A stretch of DNA of 35,174 nt from Candidatus Cryosericum hinesii (GTDB lineage Bacteria; Caldisericota; Caldisericia; Cryosericales; Cryosericaceae): NCBI RefSeq assembly GCF_003570985.1, contig NZ_QXIW01000029.1:47816-82989 (forward strand), read 5' to 3'. The notes beneath the pieces are model-generated. The model did no database searches. It worked only from the letters and a program-made list of their open reading frames with translations, and was not told the origin of the DNA. Numbering within the stretch: the stretch's first letter is position 1; each line of letters starts with the position of its first letter. Shown piece after piece: positions 1 through 7,680 of the stretch. Made by a program: the position numbers and the translations under genes.

Positions 1-555
1 GACAGACCATATTCAGATCGCCCACGCACCGACAGGGCATACTCTGACCGTCCCAGGACAGAGGAGCCGCGACTCGACGGCACGCCAGGAACGAGTCGGG
101 GAACGGGGCGTCCAGGTGCGGACAATCGAAGGTTTCAGTCTTCTCCGCGCGGTGGTACTTCTGATCGCAGAGGCCCTCGTGGCACAGAGGAACCGCATCG
201 CAAGTTTGTAAGCCGCTATGCTCCCGACATCAAGCCGGTGAGCCATGAGAAGGCGGCTACCGGTTCCTACAGCATCTGGGATGGCAAGGCGAAGACCGAA
301 CTGCCGCGTTTCGTCCGTCCGGACGGTACCGAGAGCACTGGCGGTCCTCGTCCGAACGAGCACCGTGGGGGGCCTCGTCCGGGTGCTTCTGGTCGTTCTT
401 CAAGTGGAGACGGACGCCCCCAGGGTGACAGACGTGGTGGGAGTTTCGGTGCTTCGAGACCAAGCGGAAGTTCTGGTTCAGTGCACCGTCCCAGCGGAGG
501 GCACGGTGATCCACGCGATCACAGGGGAAGCAAGAGCGGGCCCTACAACCACTAG
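1..555 (+). CDS. C-terminal part of an Arg/Gly-rich protein (5' truncated by the window edge)
   Basis: The reading frame is open from base 1 to the TAG at 553-555, so about 184 C-terminal residues of a longer protein are visible. The tail is low-complexity, rich in Arg, Gly, Pro and Ser. It begins with a near-exact short tandem repeat (YSDRPRT twice) and ends in repeated RGG/GGPRP-type stretches and Asn-His. A more ordered segment of about 35 residues (KFVSRYAPDIKP to LPRFVRPDGTE) interrupts it. Basic RG-rich tails of this kind occur on DEAD-box RNA helicases and on some pseudouridine synthases, where they bind RNA non-specifically. No catalytic domain lies inside the window, so the family cannot be decided. 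A hairpin terminator follows the stop codon by about 24 bases. Confidence 0.7.
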   Translation, partial: DRPYSDRPRTDRAYSDRPRTEEPRLDGTPGTSRGTGRPGADNRRFQSSPRGGTSDRRGPRGTEEPHRKFVSRYAPDIKPVSHEKAATGSYSIWDGKAKTELPRFVRPDGTESTGGPRPNEHRGGPRPGASGRSSSGDGRPQGDRRGGSFGASRPSGSSGSVHRPSGGHGDPRDHRGSKSGPYNH

Positions 556-578
556 CTTCGATCGAGATTGAGTTGACC

Positions 579-606
579 AAGAGAGGCGCCATGCGGCGCC
601 TCTCTT
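579..606 (+). terminator. Hairpin terminator after the RG-rich gene
   Basis: A perfect 12-bp inverted repeat (AAGAGAGGCGCC / GGCGCCTCTCTT) encloses a 4-base loop. The 3' arm is pyrimidine-rich (TCTCTT) and is followed by CTGT, so the U-tract is weak but the stem is very stable. It lies between the stop codon at 555 and the promoter near 632, where a terminator is expected. Confidence 0.75.
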
Positions 607-631
607 CTGTATGAGGGATCCGTGTCATTTC

Positions 632-659
632 TTGTTCGTAGTACGAATGAGGGTATACT
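632..659 (+). promoter_or_regulatory. Promoter with an internal palindrome upstream of the MATE pair
   Basis: A good -10 hexamer TATACT lies at 654-659, with a weaker -35-like TTGTTC at 632-637 (16-nt spacer). Between and overlapping these is the inverted repeat TTCGTA-G-TACGAA (635-647). A palindrome placed between -35 and -10 is a typical operator position for small repressors of efflux genes (MarR or TetR type), but no regulator gene is nearby, so the binding protein is unknown. Confidence 0.5.
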
Positions 660-711
660 AATAGAAGTCTAAATCAGGTACGGGTTCGTGCCCGACCGTC
701 TGGAGGACACC

Positions 712-2172
712 GTGGCAAGAACCGCATCAAGAAAAGAGATACTCGAGGGACCCATCATCCGGACCATGTTCAGGCTGGCATGGCCGTTGATGATTTCCAG
801 CCTGCTGCACTACCTGTATAATATGGCCGATACCTTCTGGGTAGGCCACTTGCCCGTGTCGGAGAATGCCTCCGCTGTCGCCGGACTTCAGATAGCCGGC
901 CCGGTCATCTTCTTCCTCATGGCATTTGCCTTCGGGTTTAACTCCGGAGGGCTGGCGCTCGTGTCCCAGTACATGGGCGCTCATCGGAAGGAGGAAGCGA
1001 ATACGGCAGCTGCCAAGACGCTTTCGCTGTCGATTGCCTTCGGGCTGTTCATCATGGTTACGGGCGTCATCTTCTCGCCTGCCCTGCTGAGGCTCCTCAC
1101 CTCAGACCCTGCTGTCGCCCGCGCCGGAACGGTCTACACGCGTATCATCTTCATCGGCATGCCCTTTGAGTTCGTCGCGGCGGCGTATGCCCAGGTCATG
1201 GCAGCGTATGGGGATACGATTACGCCCATGCTCGTAAACCTGGCGACCGTCATCGCCAATATTGTCCTGGACCCATTCATGATCTTCGGGTGGGGACCAT
1301 TTGCGCGCATGACGGTTGCAGGGGCTGCGGTGGCCACCATTATCTGCCAGGCCATCGCCGCAGTCATCTCACTGGTCATCCTGTTCAGAGGGAGACATGG
1401 TCTCCGTGTCAGCTGGCGCGACCTTCTTCCGGACTGGTTCTGGTACAGGCGGATTCTCAAGATCGGTCTTCCTGCCTCCATTGGCGTCTCCGGGACGTCA
1501 TTCGGGTTTCTGGTTCTGACGGGCATCATCGGCCGTGTGCCCAACGCTACAGTAGCACTCTCGGCATATGGCATCGGTGACCGCTTCATCAATATCAGTT
1601 TCGTTGCCATCGATGGTCTGTCGCTGGCCATCTCGACGATGGTCGGGCATGCTTTGGGCGGGGACCTGCGGAAACGAGCCAACAGTGTCGTTTGGACTGG
1701 CACTGCATTGATGTTTGGCATGCTTGTGGGGGAGGGGACCCTTCTGAGGGTTTTCACGCCATGGTTGTTCAGAGCCTTCATTCCGACACAGCCGGCGATC
1801 ATCAGCGAAGGCGTTCTGTTCATGTCCCTGTTCCTCCCCTCCATTCCGTTCTTTGGCATCGTCAACGGAGTCCAGTCGGCGTTCCAGGGTTCAGGGCACA
1901 ACACGCCGCCAATGATCATGCAGCTCGTACGTCTCTGGGGTCTTCGCGTCCCGCTGTCATGGTTCTTCGGGTTTGCCATGCACATGGGATCGCGCGGTAT
2001 CTGGACCGGTATGCTGGTCAGCAACGTCCTTGCGGCTGTTCTGGCGCTGGTGTTTCTTGTAACGGTCGACTGGCACCACAAGGTCATTGAACACACGTCT
2101 GCACTGGCTGGGGCGATCGATGAGACTGGCACGTCAGAGCTGATTCCGACTCCGGCCGAGCCCGGGGTGTAG
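712..2172 (+). CDS. MATE family efflux transporter (first of a tandem pair)
   Basis: This is a 486-residue multidrug/toxic compound extrusion protein of the inner membrane, exporting cationic or other small molecules in exchange for Na+ or H+. It has the family's usual length and about 12 hydrophobic segments in two similar halves, with typical MATE phrases such as PLMISSLLHYLYNMADTFWVG near the N-terminus and QSAFQGSGHNTPPMI in the second half. The GTG at 712 is chosen over the GTG at 688 because GGAGG (702-706) sits 5 nt before it and because the resulting N-terminus aligns with the next gene. The gene ends 10 bases before its paralogue, and the two are clearly a tandem duplication that has diverged. 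The exported substrate cannot be inferred. Confidence 0.93.
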   Translation: MARTASRKEILEGPIIRTMFRLAWPLMISSLLHYLYNMADTFWVGHLPVSENASAVAGLQIAGPVIFFLMAFAFGFNSGGLALVSQYMGAHRKEEANTAAAKTLSLSIAFGLFIMVTGVIFSPALLRLLTSDPAVARAGTVYTRIIFIGMPFEFVAAAYAQVMAAYGDTITPMLVNLATVIANIVLDPFMIFGWGPFARMTVAGAAVATIICQAIAAVISLVILFRGRHGLRVSWRDLLPDWFWYRRILKIGLPASIGVSGTSFGFLVLTGIIGRVPNATVALSAYGIGDRFINISFVAIDGLSLAISTMVGHALGGDLRKRANSVVWTGTALMFGMLVGEGTLLRVFTPWLFRAFIPTQPAIISEGVLFMSLFLPSIPFFGIVNGVQSAFQGSGHNTPPMIMQLVRLWGLRVPLSWFFGFAMHMGSRGIWTGMLVSNVLAAVLALVFLVTVDWHHKVIEHTSALAGAIDETGTSELIPTPAEPGV

Positions 2173-2182
2173 GGGGACGGAC

Positions 2183-3655
2183 ATGAGCCGGCGTCCGACG
2201 ATGCCCACGCGCGAGGAGATCCTTCACGGTCCAGTCGTGGCGACAATGTTCCGATTGTCCTGGCCCGTCATGGTAAGCTCGCTGCTCAACATGGTGTATA
2301 ACATGACCGACACATTCTGGGTCGGGCACCTTCCAAAGACCGAAAACGCGGTAGCAGTCGCCGGGCTTCAGATGTCAGGACCTGTTGTATGGTTCCTCGT
2401 CGCATTTGCGTTCGGATTCGGGTCCGCAGGTCTCGCTCTCGTTTCGCAGTTCATGGGAGCGCACAACGAGGTTCATGCGGAGAAGGCGGCTGGTCAGACC
2501 ATGTCTCTGGCAATCCTGCTTGGATTCGTCGTGGCGTTCATCGGTGTGGTGCTGTCGCCGATTCTACTCCCCGTCCTGACTCCAGACCGGGCCATTTCGG
2601 CAGTGGCGATAAGCTATACGCGGATCATCTTCATCGGGATGCCCGCCATCTTCGTCTCGGCCCTGTACGCGCAGATCATGAATGCCTATGGAGATCCACT
2701 TACGCCGATGCTCATCAACACGATCACCGTCGGCCTGAATGTCATCCTGGACCCGCTGATGATCTTCGGGTGGGGCCCGTTTGCCCACATGGGTGTAGCC
2801 GGCGCCGCTCTTGCGACCGTCCTGTGTCAGGTCCTGTCCGCCGTTATCTCGCTCTCGATTCTCATGACCGGGAGGCGAAAGCTGAGAGTGACTTGGCGTG
2901 ACCTGCGTCCCGAGATTGCCTGGGTAAAACGCATCCTCCGCATCGGAATTCCCGCCTCAGTCGGGGCATCCGGTACATCCTTTGGATTCATTGTCCTGAC
3001 GGGCATCATCGGCCGCGTCCCCAACCCCACGGTGGCATTGTCGGCGTATGGGATTGGTGACAGGATGTTCAGCATCACCTCTCTCATCAACGACGGGGCT
3101 GGTATGGGTATAGCCACGATGGTGGGACGGGCGCTGGGTGCCGGCATGAAGGAACGGGCCACAGCCGTCGTGCGACAGGGGACGACTGCCATCGTCGGCC
3201 TGATGGCAGTTGCGAGCGTTCTTCTGCGTCTCATTACGCCCCTGGTGTTCCGGGCGTTCATTCCAAGCCAGCCGGAAATCATCGCCGAAGGCGTCCTCTT
3301 CATGTCGATCTTTCTCTGGGCCAACCCGTTCTTTGGGGTCATGATGGGTGTCCAGTCGGCGTTCCAGGGCTCAGGGCACAACGTTCCAAACATGGTTCTG
3401 GACCTGGTTCGGCTATGGGGCCTGCGCGTGCCGCTGGCATGGTTCTTTGCCATGACCCTTAAATTCGGATCACGTGGCGTCTGGATTGGTATGACTGTCA
3501 GCAACGTGGTGGCAGGTTTCCTCTCGCTCATTCTTGTGTTTACGATCGACTGGCGCCACAACATTATTGGGCACTTGCCTCTTCCTGAGGTTCTCCTGAT
3601 GGGAGAGGAAGCCATATCGTCCATCTCCGGAGTTGAGGTCGACGACCGTCCATAG
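2183..3655 (+). CDS. MATE family efflux transporter (second of a tandem pair)
   Basis: A 490-residue MATE exporter, closely similar along its whole length to the preceding gene. Shared signatures include TREEILHGPVVATMFRLSWP at the start, the TDTFWVGHLP segment, TGIIGRVPNPTVALSAYGIGD in the middle and QSAFQGSGHN in the C-terminal half. Start ATG 2183 has a purine-rich AGGGGGA 5-6 nt upstream. The two genes probably share one transcript from the promoter near 632. Side-by-side MATE paralogues may form two exporters of different specificity. Heterodimer formation, as in ABC exporters, is not known for this family. A 7-bp hairpin overlaps the stop codon. Confidence 0.93.
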   Translation: MSRRPTMPTREEILHGPVVATMFRLSWPVMVSSLLNMVYNMTDTFWVGHLPKTENAVAVAGLQMSGPVVWFLVAFAFGFGSAGLALVSQFMGAHNEVHAEKAAGQTMSLAILLGFVVAFIGVVLSPILLPVLTPDRAISAVAISYTRIIFIGMPAIFVSALYAQIMNAYGDPLTPMLINTITVGLNVILDPLMIFGWGPFAHMGVAGAALATVLCQVLSAVISLSILMTGRRKLRVTWRDLRPEIAWVKRILRIGIPASVGASGTSFGFIVLTGIIGRVPNPTVALSAYGIGDRMFSITSLINDGAGMGIATMVGRALGAGMKERATAVVRQGTTAIVGLMAVASVLLRLITPLVFRAFIPSQPEIIAEGVLFMSIFLWANPFFGVMMGVQSAFQGSGHNVPNMVLDLVRLWGLRVPLAWFFAMTLKFGSRGVWIGMTVSNVVAGFLSLILVFTIDWRHNIIGHLPLPEVLLMGEEAISSISGVEVDDRP

Positions 3656-3661
3656 GTCGTC
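3641..3661 (+). terminator. Hairpin spanning the end of the second MATE gene
   Basis: A perfect 7-bp stem GACGACC / GGTCGTC encloses a 7-base loop that contains the TAG stop codon. No T-run follows, so this is at best a weak or factor-assisted terminator. Its position just ahead of a new promoter (3708-3736) is the main support. Confidence 0.35.
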
Positions 3662-3707
3662 TGTGCCCGCGTTCGCCCTGCTGATCGTCGTGCCTCCACC
3701 CGTGCGC

Positions 3708-3736
3708 TTGACACCAGAAGCCATCATGCATAGCAT
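3708..3736 (+). promoter_or_regulatory. Promoter of the MgtE_N/NRAMP operon
   Basis: A consensus -35 TTGACA (3708-3713) is followed after exactly 17 nt by TAGCAT (3731-3736), 39 nt before the start codon at 3775. Between it and the gene there is only a short untranslated leader and the AGGAGG ribosome site. Confidence 0.65.
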
Positions 3737-3774
3737 ACAGGCGCTGTGCTATTCTCTTGCCCCAGGAGGCGCCA

Positions 3775-4998
3775 ATGTTCTACCTCAGTAACATTCTTGG
3801 CATGCGCGTTCTGGATCGAAAGCAAGCCGTAGTTGGCTCGATAGCTGATCTTGAAGTGGCGACTGGCGAGAAATTCCCGGTCGTCATGGCTGTTCTCGTC
3901 AAGACGCAGCGGGGCTTGACGCGCGTGGCGTGGCACAACGTGCGCGGCCTGGGCATCACAGAGTGTACTCTCAAACTCGCTGATGCCGAACTTCAGCCCA
4001 ACTTCAAGCTGGAAGATACCTCCATGCTGCTGCTCAACCATGTGCTGGACAAACAGATTGTCGATATCCACGGAGCCAAGGTCGTTCGTGTGAACGATAT
4101 CGAGCTGGCGGAAAGTCACGGGCAGCTACGTGTCATAGCGGCCGATGCCGGGTTCCGGAGCTTCATGCGCAGGGCTGGGTTCGCATGGCTCATCCATATC
4201 GTTGAACGGGGACGTCATCACAAGATTGGCGAGAACTCGATTCCATGGAGCTTTGTAGAGCCCCTCGGGCGTGATGTTCGTAGCGTGCAGGTGAGGGCGA
4301 CGTGGAAAGAGCTCTCGAAACTGCACCCTTCGGATTTGGCGGACATCGTGGACGACCTGGATTTTAATGAGCGCGACGCTCTGTTCAAAGCGCTGAACGA
4401 CGAGCAGGCAGCCGATACGCTGGCTGAACTGGAGGACGACAAAGTCAAGGTCACTATCCTGGAACGGCTCGGTGTGGCCCGCGCAGCCGACATTCTGGAG
4501 GAAATGGACCCAGATGACGCTGCGGATATCCTGCAGGACACGCGGGCTGAAACGCAGGAGGCGATGCTTCAGGAAATGGAGCCGGAAGAACGTGAGGACG
4601 TTCGTGAGCTGCTGGCCTATGACGAGGATACGGCCGGGGGCCTCATGACCAATGACTATCTCGAGATTAGACAGGAGATGTCGGCCGAGCAGGTCATCGA
4701 GCTTCTCCGTCGCGAGGCTCCAGACACAGAAACCATCTATTATCTGTACGTAACTGACGATGACGGGCATCTGGCGGGGATCTTGTCGCTGCGGGCGCTG
4801 ATTGTCGCGCAGCCCGGTACAAACGTGGCTGACATCATGCAGAAACGCACCGTTTCGGTGTTTGTGGACGATCCGAAGGGGAAAGTGACCGAGATCATCG
4901 GCAAGTACAGCTACCTCGCGCTGCCGGTTGTTGATCACGAGGGCGTCCTGCAAGGGATTGTCACGGTCGATGACGTTCTCGACCAGGCCATGGACTAG
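3775..4998 (+). CDS. PRC-barrel / MgtE_N / CBS-pair protein, likely Mg2+-sensing partner of the adjacent transporter
   Basis: A 407-residue soluble protein without membrane segments. Residues about 1-130 are PRC-barrel-like (FYLSNILGMRVLDRKQAVVG, then a second, similar QIVDIHGAKVVRVNDIELAE). Residues about 175-280 are the acidic helical MgtE N-domain (LHPSDLADIVDDLD, then EEMDPDDAADILQD and MEPEEREDVRELLAYDEDTAGGLM). The C-terminus is a CBS pair ending in GIVTVDDVLDQ. In MgtE channels the N and CBS domains bind Mg2+ and close the pore; here that sensor lacks the MgtE membrane domain. ATG 3775 is chosen because AGGAGG (3764-3769) precedes it by 5 nt; an upstream TTG at 3757 would bury this site. 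The NRAMP-like gene starts 9 nt after its stop, so the two are probably co-translated and work together. Confidence 0.88.
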   Translation: MFYLSNILGMRVLDRKQAVVGSIADLEVATGEKFPVVMAVLVKTQRGLTRVAWHNVRGLGITECTLKLADAELQPNFKLEDTSMLLLNHVLDKQIVDIHGAKVVRVNDIELAESHGQLRVIAADAGFRSFMRRAGFAWLIHIVERGRHHKIGENSIPWSFVEPLGRDVRSVQVRATWKELSKLHPSDLADIVDDLDFNERDALFKALNDEQAADTLAELEDDKVKVTILERLGVARAADILEEMDPDDAADILQDTRAETQEAMLQEMEPEEREDVRELLAYDEDTAGGLMTNDYLEIRQEMSAEQVIELLRREAPDTETIYYLYVTDDDGHLAGILSLRALIVAQPGTNVADIMQKRTVSVFVDDPKGKVTEIIGKYSYLALPVVDHEGVLQGIVTVDDVLDQAMD

Positions 4999-5007
4999 CC
5001 TGGCGCC

Positions 5008-6285
5008 ATGGCACGGATCTGGGAGCGCGTCAGGGGCAAGGTTCGGCGTTTCGCGCTGACATTGCCCATCATGCTCGCCATTCTTGGACCCGGGATCATT
5101 ACGGGCAACGTTGACAACGATGCAGGGGGCATTACCACCTACAGCGTCATCGGTGCCAGGTTCGGGTACTCCATGTTGTGGATGCTCCTGCTGATTACAT
5201 TCACGTTGGCCATGATCCAGGAGATGTCCGCCCGCATGGGCGTCGTCACTGGCAAGGGACTGGCAGACCTGATCCGTGAACGGTTCGGTATTCGCTTGAC
5301 CATGGTCGTCATGCTGCTGCTGGTGTTTACCAACCTGACTAATACCATGGGAGAATTTGCTGGAGTAGCGGGAGCCAGCTCGATCCTGGGCCTGAACCGT
5401 TTCCTCGTCATTCCTGTGGTTGCATTTTTCGTCTGGCTTCTGGTCGTCAAGGGTTCATATCGCGCTGTGGAGAAGGTTCTACTCGTGTTCTGCATCCTGT
5501 TTTTGACCTATGTCATCAGTGCTTTCATGGCACATCCCAACTGGGGGGTCGTTGCCAGATCCACTGTCGTTCCGACGTTTCAGATGAACCCCGAGTTCAT
5601 CTCGCTGTTCATCGCGACGATAGGAACCACGATTGCGCCCTGGATGCAATTCTATCAGCAGTCTTCGGTCGCGGAGAAGGCGATCGACCTGAAGCACTAC
5701 CGCTATGAGGTCCTGGATACCTATATTGGCAGTTTCCTCACCAACTTCGTCTCCTTTTTCATCGTCGTCGCATGCGCGAGTACTCTGTTTGTTGCGGGCG
5801 TCCGGGTCAATACTGCGGCAGAAGCGGCAGGCGCACTGGCGCCACTCGCGGGAAAATACGCGTCGATTCTCTTTGCGGTCGGCTTGATCAACGCCTCGAT
5901 CATGGCCGCTGGCGTCCTTCCTCTCTCGACGGCGTATTCCGTGGCCGAAGCATTTGGCTGGGAGTCGGGGGTCGGAAAGTCATTTCGCGAGGCCCCTCTC
6001 TTCTATGGTCTGTATACGGCTCTTATCGTTCTGGGTGCAGGAACGATCATGTTCGTACCGGAGAGCAAGCTCATCGGCATCATGCTGTTTTCGCAGGCGG
6101 CGAACGGTGTTCTGCTTCCTCTGATACTCGTCCTCATGCTGAAGCTGATCAATGACAAGTCATTGATGGGTGAATACGTCAACAGCCGAGGCAAGAACAT
6201 CGCGGTATGGGCGCAGGCGATCGTCATGATCATCCTGGCGGCAACGCTGACGGTTCAGACCGTGCTCCAGATGGTGAGGAACTAG
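5008..6285 (+). CDS. NRAMP-like divalent metal transporter, probably of the magnesium type
   Basis: A 425-residue inner-membrane transporter with about 11 hydrophobic helices. The family is recognised from GPGIITGNVDNDAGG followed by ARFGY and LLW in helix 1-2. In classical Mn/Fe NRAMPs, helix 1 carries DPGN and helix 6 carries A-x-x-MPH. Aligned by eye on the following GARFGY, this protein has D38-A39-G40-G41 in place of DPGN. In helix 6 it has GTTIAPW, with Ala210 in place of the metal-binding Met and Trp212 in place of His. Loss of the methionine is a known hallmark of NRAMP-related magnesium transporters, because the soft sulfur ligand excludes Mg2+. The upstream MgtE_N/CBS partner fits the same reading. 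The substrate assignment is inference; membership of the superfamily is clear. Confidence 0.85.
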   Translation: MARIWERVRGKVRRFALTLPIMLAILGPGIITGNVDNDAGGITTYSVIGARFGYSMLWMLLLITFTLAMIQEMSARMGVVTGKGLADLIRERFGIRLTMVVMLLLVFTNLTNTMGEFAGVAGASSILGLNRFLVIPVVAFFVWLLVVKGSYRAVEKVLLVFCILFLTYVISAFMAHPNWGVVARSTVVPTFQMNPEFISLFIATIGTTIAPWMQFYQQSSVAEKAIDLKHYRYEVLDTYIGSFLTNFVSFFIVVACASTLFVAGVRVNTAAEAAGALAPLAGKYASILFAVGLINASIMAAGVLPLSTAYSVAEAFGWESGVGKSFREAPLFYGLYTALIVLGAGTIMFVPESKLIGIMLFSQAANGVLLPLILVLMLKLINDKSLMGEYVNSRGKNIAVWAQAIVMIILAATLTVQTVLQMVRN

Positions 6286-6357
6286 GTTCTTGATTCTACA
6301 ACAACGAGAGTAGACTGTAGCTATCAGATAATTCGGTTAGCGAAAGGAAGAGACTGA

Positions 6358-7680
6358 GTGAACATTCGAAAGCGGCTGCCGGCTTTTGAGTCCAAAGACT
6401 ACCGGCTCTGGTTTGCGGGCCAGAGCATATCTCTTGTCGGTACGTGGCTCCAGAACACCGGGCAGTCCTGGCTGGTTCTCAAACTGACAAACTCACCCCT
6501 CAAGCTTGGGGTTCTGACCAGCATCCAGTTTCTCCCGTCTCTGATTCTCTCGGTATTCATTGGACCGATCATCGATCGTTTTCCAAAGCGCTCGATCCTG
6601 TTGTTTACGCAGATCATGTATGCGCTGGCCGCCGCTGCTCTGGCTGTCGTGACGTTCGGGGGTCATGCGCAGTACTGGCACGTGCTGGTTATTGCCGCCG
6701 TCACAGGCATTATCAGTGCTATCGACTGGCCGACCAGACAAGCGTTTGTTGGCGAACAGGTGAACGACAGGTCTGCCGTCGTCAATGCTGTTGCGCTCAA
6801 TAGCACCATGTTCAACATCGCCCGTGTTATCGGTCCTGGCATCGGCGGGGTCCTGATCGCTATCGTGGGCATTCCCTGGACATTTGCTCTGAACTCGGTC
6901 AGTTTCATAGCCGTCATCATCAGTCTTCTCCTGATGAAAGCTGGCCGTAAGCCGACCAAGAGCAAGATGGGGAGCTATGCCCAGGAAGTCCGCGAGGGCA
7001 CGCAGTACATTGCCCGGAATCAAGTAATCATAAGCCTCTTGGTAATAGCAGGTGTGATCAGCCTGTTCCTGCTCAATTTCAACATTACCATTCCCAGTTT
7101 TGCCAAACTGACTCTTGGTCTACAGGCAGATGGCTACGGGGGACTGATGTCGGCAATGGGAGTAGGCGCACTCGCCGCCGGGGTACTCATGTCTCTCGGT
7201 GGAACACGCCTGGAACCGACTCCTGCCTACATTTATGGTTCGGGGTTCATCCTGGCGGTTGCGATGATCCTCGTCGGAATACAGCGGAATTTTTACTTGA
7301 CCGGCTTGCTGCTGGTCTTCTGTGGATTCGGCATGGCGGCTTTGTCGACGATGTGTAACACGGCCCTCCAGATGCAGTCGCCCGACCGCATGCGTGGCCG
7401 CGTTATGGCTGCCTACAACCTCGTTTTCGTGGGTTCGACCCCCATCGGTGCGCTCTATGCGGGTAAGATCTGCGATGCCCTCGGTGCCAATAAGGGCTTC
7501 TTCGTCAGCGGGGTCATTGGCGTCGTGTTCCTGGGGGCGATGCTGGCCTTCGTTACCCCCCGCACCTTCCGGGGCCTGCGAACATTCGCCGTGGCTGACT
7601 CATCCGCTGGAGGTGGTTCTCAGACGGTCGGTTCCTCCGACGGGTTGGACGCCCGGGCGGCCGGAGTGGACAAAGACTGA
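6358..7680 (+). CDS. MFS transporter (DHA3 / MFS_3-type exporter)
   Basis: A 440-residue, 12-helix major facilitator protein. N-terminal FESKDYRLWFAGQSISLVGTW is typical of the MFS_3 (enterobactin-exporter-like, DHA3) group, as are the loop FIGPIIDRFPKRSIL after helix 2 and the MRGRVMAAYNLVFVGSTPIGAL motif before helix 11. Members export drugs, siderophores or macrolides by proton antiport; the substrate here is unknown. The GTG start at 6358 has a purine-rich AGGAAGAGA about 5 nt upstream. The last 61 bases overlap, tail to tail, the 3' end of the sensor kinase gene on the other strand. The C-terminal residues after the last helix are Ser/Gly-rich. Confidence 0.9.
   Translation: MNIRKRLPAFESKDYRLWFAGQSISLVGTWLQNTGQSWLVLKLTNSPLKLGVLTSIQFLPSLILSVFIGPIIDRFPKRSILLFTQIMYALAAAALAVVTFGGHAQYWHVLVIAAVTGIISAIDWPTRQAFVGEQVNDRSAVVNAVALNSTMFNIARVIGPGIGGVLIAIVGIPWTFALNSVSFIAVIISLLLMKAGRKPTKSKMGSYAQEVREGTQYIARNQVIISLLVIAGVISLFLLNFNITIPSFAKLTLGLQADGYGGLMSAMGVGALAAGVLMSLGGTRLEPTPAYIYGSGFILAVAMILVGIQRNFYLTGLLLVFCGFGMAALSTMCNTALQMQSPDRMRGRVMAAYNLVFVGSTPIGALYAGKICDALGANKGFFVSGVIGVVFLGAMLAFVTPRTFRGLRTFAVADSSAGGGSQTVGSSDGLDARAAGVDKD

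Noticed and set aside
1134-2246. 370-codon minus-strand frame opposite the first MATE gene
   Set aside because: Antisense shadow; the composition is Arg/Met/Pro/Thr-rich and a similar shadow appears opposite the paralogous MATE gene (2827-3714), showing both arise from the sense sequence.
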